From NCBI GenBank assembly GCA_905221605.1, contig CAJNDS010002682.1:177001-241000 (forward strand): DNA of 64,000 bases. Direction: 5' to 3'. Below, piece after piece: positions 25,014 through 35,642 of this stretch. The stretch is from Symbiodinium natans (Eukaryota; Sar; Dinophyceae; Suessiales; Symbiodiniaceae). Within the stretch, counting starts at the first letter, position 1, and each line of letters starts with the position of its first letter. Position numbers and translations under genes: made by a program. The notes under the pieces are model-generated. The model did no database searches. It was not told where the DNA came from and worked only from the letters and a program-made list of their open reading frames with translations.

Positions 25014-27440
25014 ACTATTCTTTTAACGTTGCAGGCCAAAACATATGCATGAACCTTCTTTGTTTGAGGTTTTGCGCCGGACACTGAGGTCTAATAATTC
25101 TAGATTCCTAAACCACGCACCTGGGCACGACGAGGTTGCGGGAGAGGGGGGGAGGGGCGCGAGCCTTATGGCTGAAGCTTGTTCGTTTAATGCTTAAGCC
25201 TAACCCTATTCCTAAACCTTATTCGTCTAAGGGTCCGGACCAAAGCATATTCGTTTCGCTTAAGCATCGAGCGCCTGGGAGATTTCAGAGTGAAAAAAAA
25301 AAACGCTTCCCTTGGACAAAACATCAGGGGAACGGGAATCGAAGCGGCAAAAAACTCAAGGGGCTTCTTCAAAATCGAGGGGAAGAAGAGGATGTCCAAG
25401 AATTTCAAGGGAATCAGGCCGAAACTCAAGAGACTCCAGCCGAGTTTGAGGGTATTTTTTCCTTTTCCTCAGGAGAAACAACTCGGAGGATGTTTTTCAT
25501 GCGAAGATTGTTGATACTTAACGAATATGCCACAGAGGCCACTTAAGATTTGAAAAGGCCCCTTGCATTCTTTTAAAACCCTTGAAAATTGCAAAGAAAC
25601 AAATATACCTATTCTTTTAGCGTTTCAGGCCAAAACGTGTGCATGAACCTTCTTTGTTCGAGGTTTTGCGCCGGACACTGAGGTCTATGAATTCGAGATT
25701 CCTAAACCACGCACTTGGGAACGACGAGGTTGCGGGAGAGGGGGGGAGGGGGGAGGGGCGCGAGCCTTATGGCTGAAGCTTGTTCGTTTAATGCTTAAGC
25801 CTAACCCTATTCCTAAACCTTATTCGTCTAAGGGTCCGGACCAAAGCATATTCGTTTCGCTTAAGCAATCGAGCGCCTGGGAGATTTCAGAGTGAAAAAA
25901 CAAGCTTCCCTTGGACAAAACATCAGGGGAACGGGAATCGAAGCGGCAAAAAACTCAAGGGGCTTCTTCAAAATCGAGGGGAAGAAGAGGATGTCCAAGA
26001 ATTTCAAGGGAATCAGGCCGAAACTCAAGAGACTCCAGCCGAGTTTGAGGGTATTTTTCCTTTTCTTCAGGAGAAACAACTCGGAGGGTTTTTTCATGCG
26101 AAGATTGTTGATACTTAACGAATATGCCACAGAGGCCACTTAAGATTTGAAAAGGCCCCTTGCATTCTTTTAAAACCCTTGAAAATTGCAAAGAAACAAA
26201 TATACCTATTCTTTTAGCGTTTCAGGCCAAAACGTGTGCATGAACCTTCTTTGTTCGAGGTTTTGCGCCGGACACTGAGGTCTATGAATTCGAGATTCCT
26301 AAACCACGCACTTGGGAACGACGAGGTTGCGGGAGAGGGGGGGAGGGGGGAGGGGCGCGAGCCTTATGGCTGAAGCTTGTTCGTTTAATGCTTAAGCCTA
26401 ACCCTATTCCTAAACCTTATTCGTCTGAGGGTCCGGACCAAAGCATATTCGTTTCGCTTAAGCAATCGAGCGCCTGGGAGATTTCAGAGTGAAAAAACAA
26501 GCTTCCCTTGGACAAAACATCAGGGGAACGGGAATCGAAGCGGCAAAAAACTCAAGGGGCTTCTTCAAAATCGAGGGGAAGAAGAGGATGTCCAAGAATT
26601 TCAAGGGAATCAGGCCGAAACTCAAGAGACTCCAGCCGAGTTTGAGGGTGTTTTTTCCTTTTCTTCAGGCGAAACAACTCGGAGGGTTTTTTTCATGCGA
26701 AGATTGTTGATACTTAACGAATATGCCACAGAGGCCACTTAAGATTTAAAAAGGCCCCTTGCATTCTATAAAAACCCTTGAAAATTGCAAAGAAACAAAT
26801 ATTCTGGGGAAGGACTCGGAAGGACGCTGTCCATTCCAATTTGTTTGTTCCTAAACCTATTCTTTTAACGTTGCAGGCCAAAACGTGCGCATGAACCTTC
26901 TTTGTTCGAGGTTTTGCGCCGGACACTGAGGTCTATGAATTCGAGATTCCTAAACCACGCACTTGGGCACGACGAGGTTGCGGGAGAGGAGGGGAGGGGC
27001 GCGAGCCTTATGGCTGAAGCTTGTTCGTTTAATGCTTAAGCCTAACCCTATTCCTAAACCTTATTCGTCTAAGGGTCCGGACCAAAGCATATTCGTTTCG
27101 CTTAAGCACTCGAGCACCTGGGAGATTCCAGGGTGAAAAAAACGCTTCCCTTGGACAAAACATCAGGGGAACGGGAAGGAAAAAAGATGATGTCCAAGAA
27201 TTGCAAGGGAGTCAGGCCTAAACTCAAGGGACTCCAGCCGAATTTGAGGGTATTTTCCCTTTCTTTTCAGGAGAAACAACTCGGAGGATTTTTTCACGCG
27301 AAGATTGTTGATACTTAACCGATATGCCGCGGAGGCCCCTTAAGATTTGAAAAGGCCCCATACATTTTTTAAAACCCTTGCAAATTGCAAAGAAACAAGT
27401 ATTCTGGGTAAGGACTCGGAAGGACACTGTCCTCATCAAT
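25014..27440 (+). repeat. 0.6-kb satellite, four tandem copies
   Basis: Copies begin near 25014, 25610, 26207 and 26857, each with TATTCTTTTARCGTTKCAGG. Copies 2 and 3 are nearly identical and the first and last more diverged. Each holds a short open frame (such as MSKNFKGIRPKLKRLQPSLR), but frames break between copies, so I treat them as noncoding. Confidence 0.88.
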
Positions 27441-27790
27441 TTGTAAAATCTCTTACTACCCTTAAAAACTTAACAAAAACCTCTTGCTTTCAAAATTGAT
27501 TTAACGGGCATCTCCACCCGAATTTGAATTGTTTAAATAATTTGAATAACTGGGCTCCCCAGGATTCAAATTCTGTAAATTATTTGAATTTTTAAAATAC
27601 ATAAATTCCCTCTAATTCAAATAATTTAAATAATTGCGTTCCCCAAATATATAATTTCTTTATATTTTGTAAATTGTGCCTCCCTCTCCAAGGCCCTCCC
27701 CACGACTTAAAATATTTAATTTTTAATTATTCAGTTTCCACCCGAGTTTAAAGAACTTAAATAATTTAGATAGGTTGAATATTTTGAATA
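27441..27790. other. AT-rich spacer
   Basis: It is AATTTGAATAATTTAAAT-like sequence with repeated ATTTGAAT words, clearly different in composition from the flanks. No gene. Confidence 0.7.
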
Positions 27791-27854
27791 GTTTACATCC
27801 TGGGGGGGGGGGAAAGGTCGTCCCAGGATTCCACGCAGGGCTGTATTCTTACAA

Positions 27855-28110
27855 AAACCGTGGCGCGTAGATCCAGGCAGATTTTGTCCGTCGTTTTTTT
27901 GAGAAAACACCAAAGACAAAAATATGCCTGGATCTATTTGAAAAAACACCATGGACAAAATCTGCCTGGATCTACGCGGCGCTGTTTCTTACAAAAAAGT
28001 GGCGCGCAGACCCAGGCAGATTATGTCCTTCGTGTTTTTTGAGAAAACACCATGGACAAAATCTGCCTGGATCTACGCGGGGCTGTTTCTTACAAAAAAA
28101 GTGGGGCGTA
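27855..28110. repeat. Inverted and direct repeats of CTGCCTGGATCTACGCG
   Basis: The phrase CGTAGATCCAGGCAGATT is followed by its inverted complement, then by a second inverted pair at about 27990-28085. GAGAAAACACCA and TTTCTTACAAAAA words are repeated between. Confidence 0.8.
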
Positions 28111-30885
28111 GATCAAATTCCTAAATTCATAATTCCAGCGGGCCGGAAACCCAGAAGAATTAGAACTTCTGAAATTCCTTGAATTCCTTAAATTTCTAAA
28201 TTCCTAATTCCCGGGAATTAGGAATTTAGGAATTTAGGAATTTCGGCTGAAGGCTAAAATTCCTAAATTCCTAAATTCCTAATTTCCGGGAATTAGGAAT
28301 TTAGGCATTTAAGGAATTCAAGGAATTTCAGAAGTTCTAATTCCTCTGGGTTTCCGGCCCGCTGGAATTAGCAATTTAGGAATTTAGGAATTTCAGCTAC
28401 AGCCCAAAACTCTTAAATTTCTAAATTCCTAATTCCCGGGAATTAGGAATTTAGGAATTTAGGAATTTCGGCTACAGGCCAAAACTCCTAAATTCCTAAA
28501 TTCCTAATTCCAGCGGGCCGGAAACCCAGAGGAATTAGAACTTCTGAAATTCCTTGAATTCCTTAAATTCCTAAACTCCCAATTCCCGGAAATTAGGAAT
28601 TTGGGAATTTAGGAATTTAGGAATTTCGGCTACAGGCCCAAAACTCCTAAATTCCTAAATTCCTAATTCCAGCGGGCCGGAAACCCAGAAGAATTAGAAC
28701 TTCTGAAATTTCTTGAATTCCTTAAATTTCTAAATTCCTAATTCCCGGGAATTAGGAATTTAGGGATTTAGGAATTTCGGCTGAAGGCTCAAATTCCTAA
28801 ATTCCAAAATTCCTGGCCCGCTGGAAGTAGGAATTTAGGAATTTAGGAGTTTTGGGCCTGTAGCCGAAATTCCTAAAGCGGGCCGGAAACCCAGAAGAAT
28901 TAGAACTTCTGAAATTCCTTGAGTTCCTTAAATTTCTAAATTCCTAATTCCCGGGAATTAGGAATTTGAGAATTTAGGAATTTCGGCTCAAGGCCAAAAC
29001 TCGTAAATTCCTAAATTCCTAATTCCCGGGAATTAGGAATTTAGGAATTTAAGGAATTCAAGGAATTTCAGAAGTTCTAATTCTTCTGGGTTTCCGGCCC
29101 CCGGGAATTAGGAATTTAGGAATTTAAGGAATTCAAGGAATTTCAGAAGTTCTAATTCCTCTGGGTTTCCGGCCCGCTGGAATTAGCAATATTAGGAATT
29201 TAGGAATTTCAGCTACAGCCCAAAACTCTTAAATTTCTAAATTCCTAATTCCCGGGAATTAGGAATTTAGGAATTTAGCAATTTCGGCTACAGGCCAAAA
29301 CTCCTAAATTCCTAAATTCCTAATTCCAGCGGGCCGGAAACCCAGAGAATTAGAACTTCTGAAATTCCTTGAATTCCTTAAATTCCTAAATTCCTAATTC
29401 CAGCGGGCCGGAAACCCAGAAGAATTAGAACTTCTGAAATTCCTTGAATTCCTTAAATTCCTAAATTCCTAATTCCTGGGAATTAGGAATTTAGGAATTT
29501 AGGAATTTCGGCTACAGGCCCAAAACTCCTAAATTCCTAAATTCCTACTTCCAGCGGGCCGGAAACCCAGAAGAATTAGAACTTCTGAAATTCCTTGAGT
29601 TCCTTAAATTTCTAAATTCCTAATTCCCGGGAATTAGGAATTTGAGAATTTAGGAATTTCGGCTCAAGGCCAAAACTCGTAAATTCCTAAATTCCTAATT
29701 CCCGGGAATTAGGAATTTAGGAATTTAAGGAATTCAAGGAATTTCAGAAGTTCTAATTCCTTTGGGTTTCCGGCCCGCTGGAAGTAGGAATTTAGGAATT
29801 GAGGAGTTTTGGCCTGTAGCCGAAATTCCTAAATTCCTAATTCCCGGGAATTAGGAATTTAGGAATTTAAGGATTTCGAGGAATTTTAGAAGTTCTAATT
29901 CCTCTGGGTTTCCGGCCCGCTGGAATTAGGAATTTAGGAATTTATGATTTTTGGCCTTTAGCCGAAACTCCTAAATTCCTAAATTCCTAATTTCCGGGAA
30001 TTAGGAATTTAGGAATTTAAGGAATTCAAAGAGTTTCAGAAGTTCTAATTCCTCTGGGTTTCTGGCCCGCTTTCCTTGAATTCTTAAATTCCTAATTCCC
30101 GGGAATTAGGAATTTAGGGATTTAGGAATTTCGGCTGAAGGCTCAAATTCCTAAATTCCAAAATTCCTAATTTCCGGAATTAGGAATTTAGGAATTTAAG
30201 GAATTCAAGGAATTTCAGAAGTTCTAATTCCTCTGGGTTTCCGGCCCGCTGGAATTAGCAATATTAGGAATTTAGGAATTTCAGCTACAGCCCAAAACTC
30301 TTAAATTTTTAAATTCCTAATTCCCGGGAATTAGGAATTTAGGAATTTAGGAATTTCGGCTACAGGCCAAAACTTCTAAATTCCTAAATTCCTAATTCCA
30401 GCGGGCCGGAAACCCAGAGGAATTAGAACTTCTGAAATTCCTTGATTTCCTTAAATTCCTAAATTCCTAATTCCCGGGAATTAGGAATTTAGGAATTTTG
30501 GCTCAAGGCCAAAACTCCTAAATTCCTAATTCCCGGGAATTAGGAATTTAGAAATTTAAGGAATTCAAGGAATTTCAGAAGTTCTAATTCCTCTGGGTTT
30601 CTGGCCCGCTGGAATTAGGAATTGAGGAATTTAGGAGTTTTTGCCTTAAGCCGAAATTCCTAAATTCCTAATTCCCGGGAATTAGGAATTGAGGAATTTA
30701 GGAATTCAGGCCTTCAGCCGAAATTCTAAATTCCTCAATTCCTAATTCCGGGGAATCAGGAATTTAGGAATTTAGGAATTCGGGCCTTAAGCCGAAACTC
30801 CTAAATTCATTAATTCCTAATTTCAAGGAATTAGTAATTTAGGAGTTTCGGCTTAAGGCCTGAATTCCTAAATTTCTAATTCTTC
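28111..30885. repeat. 2.8-kb array of AATTCCTAAATTCC palindromes
   Basis: Blocks of TTCCTAAATTCCTAATTCCC face their own complement across a CCCGGG centre again and again. They alternate with two conserved spacers, one containing GCGGGCCGGAAACCCAG and one containing CGGCTACAGGCCAAAACT. Both spacers occur in both orientations. There is no coding potential. The whole tract could extrude as many cruciforms. Confidence 0.93.
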
Positions 30886-30894
30886 ATATTGGAG

Positions 30895-30995
30895 TAAGGA
30901 GGCAAGGACAAAGGTCAAATGATACGTAAAGGTTCCTCTTACATATATATATATAGGGTACCTAACTCCCTCATTCCCTGCTAACCAACAGTAAG
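30895..30995 (-). repeat. Right inverted terminal repeat of the 15.7-kb block
   Basis: It ends CCCTGCTAACCAACAGTAAG and is the reverse complement of 15296-15412, including the AGGAACCTTTA and GGTACCCTATATA words. Telomeric arrays resume 65 bp further on. Confidence 0.8.
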
Positions 30996-31059
30996 ACTAG
31001 GCACCTAACACACCAACCCCGCAGCCCAACAAACAACCTGGATGCGCGGGATGCGGCCA

Positions 31060-31237
31060 TCCTGAAGCCTAAACCCTAAAGCCCTAAACCCTAAACCCTT
31101 AACCCCTAAACCCTGCAACCCCGCCCTAAACCCTAAACCCTAAACCCTAAACCCTAAACCCTAAACCCTAAACCCTAAACCCTAAACCCTAAACCCTAAA
31201 CCCTAAACCCTAAACCCTAAACCCTAAACCCTAAACC
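31060..31237. repeat. CCCTAAA array
   Basis: About 23 units, perfect from 31130 onward. Confidence 0.97.
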
Positions 31238-31320
31238 CCAAAAGGCCTTGGATCCGACTTGCTCGGCGGCTGCTGTGGGCGAGGCATGGAGCTCTCTTCC
31301 GGCGTGTCCCTGAAATAGTA

Positions 31321-31395
31321 GGGTTTTAGGTTTAGGGTTTAGGGGTTTAAGGGTTTCGGGTTTCGGGTTTAGGGTTTTGGCTTAGGGTTTAGGGA
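31321..31395. repeat. Degenerate TTTAGGG array
   Basis: It follows an 83-bp island (31238-31320) in which I see no clear exon. Confidence 0.88.
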
Positions 31396-31399
31396 TTTC

Positions 31400-31659
31400 T
31401 AGGCTTAGGCCGCAGCCGTCAAGTTCCCGCAATCCGAAATCCGAAAACCCCTCCCAAAAGCCCCTAAACCGCTAGGCGAAACACTCCTGAAACCCCAAAC
31501 TCCCCCAAACCCTCCCTAAATTCCCGAATTCCAAAAAAAAATCCCGAAACTCACTAAATTCCCTAACTTCTCTAAACTCCCCAACACTCCCATTTGTTCC
31601 CTAGGGTTCCCTAGAAAGACCTGGGGGGGCCCTACACACTAAAGCGTATAGCGTAAAGC
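31400..31659. other. Unique sequence with scattered CCCTAAA/CTCCCTAAA words
   Basis: C/A-rich decayed repeat. No gene. Confidence 0.5.
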
Positions 31660-31793
31660 CTAAACCCTAAACCCTAAACCCTAAACCCTAAACCCTAAAC
31701 CCTAAACCCTAAACCCTAAACCCTAAACCCTAAACCCTAAACCCTAAACCCTAAACCCTAAACCCTAAACCCTAAACCCTAAACCCTAAACCC
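31660..31793. repeat. CCCTAAA array ending in the acceptor CAG
   Basis: Nineteen perfect units run without a break into AAACCCAG, which is also the 3' splice site of the next exon. Confidence 0.97.
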
Positions 31794-31795
31794 AG

Positions 31796-31867
31796 GAGCT
31801 GGAGGCCCAGCAACAGCTGGCACCCGGAAACCTCGCCCTCCGGGAGATTCAGACCGCACAAATTCAG
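31796..31867 (+). CDS. Candidate microexon, 72 bp, phase 0-0
   Basis: It is preceded by CCCTAAACCCAG and followed by GTGCGC. Its 24 whole codons read ELEAQQQLAPGNLALREIQ then TAQIQ. Regular L/Q/E spacing suggests a coiled coil. It shows most clearly that the telomeric repeat can supply branch-like CTAAAC, pyrimidines and the terminal AG. No family can be named. Confidence 0.55.
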
Positions 31868-31916
31868 GTGCGCAGCAGGGCTTCATTGAGGAGTCTTAAG
31901 GCGTTTCGGGTTTAGG

Positions 31917-32290
31917 TTAGGGTTTAGGGTTTAGGGTTTAGAGGGTTTAGAGGGTTTAGAGGGTTTAGAGGGTTTAGAGGGTTTAGAGGGTTTAGAGGGT
32001 TTAGAGGGTTTAGAGGGTTTAGAGGGTTTAGAGGGTTTAGAGGGTTTAGAGGGTTTAGAGGGTTTAGGGTTTAGAGGGTTTAGAGGGTTTAGAGGGTTTA
32101 GAGGGTTTAGAGGGTTTAGAGGGTTTAGAGGGTTTAGAGGGTTTAGAGGGTTTAGAGGGTTTAGAGGGTTTAGAGGGTTTAGAGGGTTTAGAGGGTTTAG
32201 AGGGTTTAGAGGGTTTAGAGGGTTTAGAGGGTTTAGAGGGTTTAGAGGGTAGAGGGTTTAGGGTTTTTAGGGTTTAGGGTTTAGGGTTTT
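31917..32290. repeat. Array of the 9-mer TTTAGAGGG
   Basis: About 35 units with inserted GA, highly uniform from 31940 to 32250 and bordered by canonical units on both sides. Confidence 0.97.
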
Positions 32291-32900
32291 AAAGGCTTTA
32301 AAAGCCACCAAGAGGCTTCAAAAAGCCTCCCAAAAAGCCGGAAGCCCAGGATTTGCCAGACCCGTCAAGGGCTACCAAAAGGCGTTAAAAGCCACCAAAA
32401 GGCTTCAAAAAGCCTCCCAAATAGCCGGAAGCCCAGGTCCGGAAAGCCCCAAAAAGCCCCCAAGGGCTACCAAAAGCCACCAAAAGGCTTCAAAAAGCCT
32501 CCCACAAAGCCGGAAGCCCAGGATTTGCCAGACCCGCAATTAAAAATGCGATTTTTTAGTACTGAAATCGATGGTTTTAGGCACGCCTCCATTTTACCCC
32601 CAAAAAGGCCAGGAAAGGCACAGGAAACTCGGGCTACCAAAAGGCTTTAAAAGCCACCAAAAGGCTTCATTAAAAAAGCGATTTTTTAGTACTGAAAAAT
32701 CGATGGTTTTGGGCGCCCCTCTATTTTATCCCCAAAAGGGCCAGGAAAGCCCCAGGAAGCCCAAGGGCTACCAAAAGGCGGTTAAAGCCACCAAAAGGGC
32801 TTCAAAATGACTCCCGAAAAGCCGGAAACCTAGGATTTGCCAAGCCCGCAATTAAAAATGCGAACTTTTTGTACTGAAATCGATGGTCAGGATTCGAACC
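32283..32900. repeat. Dispersed repeat R, four tandem partial copies
   Basis: Phrases AAAGCCACCAAAAGGCTTC, GCCGGAAGCCCAGGATTTGC and GCGATTTTTTAGTACTGAAA recur at about 32283, 32380, 32460, 32640 and 32780. A further copy is at 35974-36110. The last copy here diverges right after ATCGATGG. Confidence 0.85.
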
Positions 32901-33190
32901 TTGCAATTCCGAAAGATATCAAGATGGAAATTATAGCATGAAAAAGAATTGAAGGAATGAATTTTGAGGTTTTTGTCCATTTCCAAAGATAATGTGTAAA
33001 GTACCTCCGCCTTGGGCCCAAACGGTCTGGGGGGGGGGCCGGAGGTGGCAGAGGGTCCCAGACACGGGGTGGGGGGGGGTGCCCAGAGGTCCCAGGGAGG
33101 GGTCCAGAAAGGATCCCAGAGGGGGAGGGGGAGGTCCCAGAAAGGGTGTTTTTTGGGAGGTTGAGACAGCTGGTTGAACACCCTCGACCG

Positions 33191-33262
33191 TCAGTCAGAC
33201 CTGGCTGGCGTCAGTCAGACCTGGCTGGCGTCAGTCAGATCTGGCTGGCGTCAGTCAGATCC
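33191..33262. repeat. 20-bp tandem repeat, 3.5 copies
   Basis: The unit is TCAGTCAGACCTGGCTGGCG with a C/T change in the last two copies. Confidence 0.95.
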
Positions 33263-34474
33263 GTCCCTGAAAGGCCCTAGGGAAGCAGTTTAGCCGGTCG
33301 CGCAGAATAGGACCCCTGCTTAGTCCCGGCTTGAATGTCGTTTTTTCACCCGCGGCATTTTTCGAGAAAAATAGACCATCCCCTTCGATCGAAGCTTGCG
33401 CAAAATGCTAGGCAGCCGCGGAAACTAAATATGGGGATTAGTTTTTTATAAGCCAGGGCGTAGTAACGGCGAGACGCGAAATTTCAGAAGACACGGATCC
33501 TGGCGATTTTCGGCCGTACCATTTTTTCGCAAAGTGTTTTGCTTGTTTTGGTTTCACAAGAGGTAAGTAACGACAGCGTACGAAAACAAGAACCAAAAAG
33601 ACTTTGCCAAAAAAAGGTCCAGACGGTTCGGAACAATGATTGAAACCAAGTATATGAGAGAGAGGAGAGTGGGGAACTAAGCGATTCATGCATAAGAAGT
33701 TCGTTCGCAACTACAAGTAGCTGGAACCAAGTATGGAGTGGGAATAGTACAGATGGTATTAGCAGTGGCAGAGTGATACATAATATGCAACAGGCAGCAA
33801 GCAATCAGTGATAATATAAGTAATGGAAGCAACGATAGTAGTATAAGCTATATAACGAGGCATATAAATAAGACTCGCGTACAGAGAAGAAGTGGCATAG
33901 GCAACATTTAGCTCTATACATTTGTGTTAGAATACGCCTGGTGTATGCAACGCACTACGTCTACGCAATGTACTATGCGAGCCATGAAGATTGTTGGCCA
34001 TTTGTGAGTTCGAGCAATAAGCAGCAAGCAGCAAGTCGTATAAGTACTATGTAGAAAGTTCTGAACACGCGCTGTAATTGCGCGTGCGTCAGAAGCTCGT
34101 GGGTCACCAGTGCGCATGGTGCCAGCTTGCAGCTTCTCGCTCCCCCCGCCGCAAGCTCTCAAACTTTCCAGCTTAGCAGCTTCCTTTCCCCGGGCGCTCC
34201 TGCTCGCGGCATTCTCAGAGGTTGAAGCTTCAGCGTTCGCTAAGATATTATAGCTTAATTAACATGCGATGACTGCCTTTCAGGTGCTGACTTGAGATCG
34301 CCATGTGGTTCTTGTGTCGCCAGGGCCTGGGCCGGCCGTTTAGCGACTGTCGTGACAGACTCTCACGTGTGACGCAGGTACTTCGTATTTGAAGTCCAGC
34401 AGAAGCCGCAGACGCCTTCACAACCACCTCACCGGATTGCGGCGACCTCAAGACGCGTGCCTCTTTGTGATAAG
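33263..34474. other. Unique sequence upstream of the 34-36 kb gene fragment
   Basis: No telomeric units occur here. Several pyrimidine-AG sites (for example TGCCTTTCAG near 34283 and GTGTCGCCAG near 34322) suggest unmapped 5' exons. After GACGCAG at 34377 a frame reads YFVFEVQQKPQTPSQPPHRI, a plausible exon I cannot join confidently. Confidence 0.4.
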
Positions 34475-34583
34475 CGACCTTTCACTCCGATGCCGTCAGT
34501 GCCTTTCGCGACATCCGCGTGGAGACGCTGGACGGCACGACTCACAACATCCTGGCCGGGCTGGCTCGTGCAAGCAGTTCGAA
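34475..34583 (+). CDS. Candidate exon of unidentified protein
   Basis: The frame reads FHSDAVSAFRDIRVETLDGT then THNILAGLARAS, and normal amino-acid usage makes this look genuinely coding. The 3' boundary is tentative (GTTGTA at 34584). It is the first clear piece of a gene covering roughly 34.4-36.0 kb, whose introns are short and free of telomeric repeat. I do not recognise the family. Confidence 0.45.
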
Positions 34584-34612
34584 GTTGTACTGTCGCAGAT
34601 GGCTTCTGTCAG

Positions 34613-34760
34613 GTTCTGTGGTTCGACCGGATCTACGAAGAGATCCCCACCAAAGAGAATGCCTGGCCCATGCTGCTGTACCCAAACGGCAAAAAAGTCG
34701 GCGGAGCTCATCCACCTGCCGCGGGACAGGGGGCCAGAGCCCGAGCTCACTGTGTTCTTC
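34613..34760 (+). CDS. Candidate exon with a frame break at an A6 run
   Basis: After CTTCTGTCAG the frame reads VLWFDRIYEEIPTKENAWPM then LLYPNGK. Across AAAAAA at 34691-34696 the apparent coding frame shifts by one base and continues as AELIHLPRDRGPEPELTVFF, ending before GTTTCT. A homopolymer sequencing error or a real mutation (pseudogene) would explain it. The family is not recognised. Confidence 0.45.
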
Positions 34761-34830
34761 GTTTCTTTCATGGAAGGTTTGTGCGTCGAGGGCCTCCTGC
34801 AACTGAGGTCGGAGATGGACTTTTGGCCAG

Positions 34831-34990
34831 GCTGGGAGGACGAGTCCAAGCCCCGGCGAGAGCGGTCATGTTGTGGTGCCCGTCAATCGAGTGTTCGTGT
34901 GCGCGACACCTGAGGCCATGGGGAGGGGAGACGGCGACGACGAGGGACAGCGACAAAAGGAAGGCTTGCCAGTGGCGACACCTGTGCGGG
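34831..34990 (+). CDS. Candidate exon of the same unidentified protein
   Basis: It is preceded by CTTTTGGCCAG. The frame reads AGRTSPSPGESGHVVVPVNR, then VFVCATPEAMG and an acidic run (GDGDDEGQRQKEG). With the previous exon ending at 34760, the 70-bp intron GTTTCT...GGCCAG keeps the frame. The right boundary is uncertain. Confidence 0.4.
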
Positions 34991-35059
34991 AATCAAGCTT
35001 ACGCGAGCGTTCCAGTGTGCTTGAATTCTTAGTTTCATCCATCTTGTGTGTTTCTCGAG

Positions 35060-35119
35060 GACGCCGATGAGGATGCGCCGATTGGCGCGAGCAAAGCTCA
35101 CGAAGACAACGCCGCCTTG
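35060..35119 (+). CDS. Candidate exon, 60 bp, phase 0-0
   Basis: It lies between TTTCTCGAG and GTGCGT and encodes DADEDAPIGASKAHEDNAAL, acidic and without stops. It belongs to the 34-36 kb gene fragment by position and strand. Function unknown. Confidence 0.45.
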
Positions 35120-35430
35120 GTGCGTGCGAAAAAGTGTAGCTGCGGCTAGTCCAACGGTGCCGGTGCCCGCCACAGCTCTCTCGCATTCTTCAGCCTTCCA
35201 TGTTGCAGCAACTTGCAAAAGTCGGACTTTGAGCTGCCTCGCGCTTCTGCTGCCCCTCGACCATCGAGCGTGGGCCCAAATAAGCATAAGGAAGCCATAA
35301 AGAAGCGTTTATGAGACTATCCATTCAAGTGCATGCTGTTAGTTTCGATCGTACAGAGCCGAGATTGCAGGTCATGGCCTTCTTCACACTGGCAGCGTGC
35401 CTAGAGCTCTATTGAGTGATTGTCGTGCAG

Positions 35431-35593
35431 TGAGGATTCGTTCTGTAAACTGACCCGTGAGGCTCTGGCGCAGGCGCGCGACCTGGCCTCCCAGGGCAAG
35501 GACGTGGAGCAAATCGATTTGGCCGTTCGGCGGCCGAAGGTGCGCCGTCGCTGGGGGGCCCTAGCGGAAGCCGCGGCCATGAAGGAGTCTGCA
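35431..35593 (+). CDS. Candidate exon, helical basic/acidic
   Basis: It follows TTGTCGTGCAG and reads EDSFCKLTREALAQARDLAS, QGKDVEQIDLAVRRPKVRRR and WGALAEAAAMKESA before GTCCCA. Varied composition and 54 codons without a stop make it one of the better exon candidates in the window. The phase at the right edge is 0, matching the exon at 35643. The family is not recognised. Confidence 0.5.
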
Positions 35594-35642
35594 GTCCCAA
35601 CCCTCCCTGTGTGCGCAAGCGTTCGTCTCGTGTTCCTGCCAG

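Noticed and set aside
25136-26710. Lysine-rich frames repeated in the 0.6-kb satellite
   Set aside because: They lose frame between nearly identical copies, and substitutions show no codon pattern.
30495-30507. ATTTTGGCTCAAG, matching the end of the dinoflagellate spliced leader
   Set aside because: It is one variant of a palindromic repeat word (most copies read TTTCGGCTCAAGG). The upstream CCGTAGCC part is missing, so the match is chance.
28111-30885. CRISPR-like regular array
   Set aside because: Repeats face each other as palindromes, spacers are themselves repeated, and the DNA is eukaryotic.
32890-32900. GGATTCGAACC, resembling a tRNA T-arm on the minus strand
   Set aside because: The five-base stem does not pair properly, and no matching D-arm, anticodon arm or acceptor stem surrounds it.
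33461-33473. TAGTAACGGCGAG, a word found near the start of large-subunit rRNA
   Set aside because: The flanks show no further rRNA similarity.
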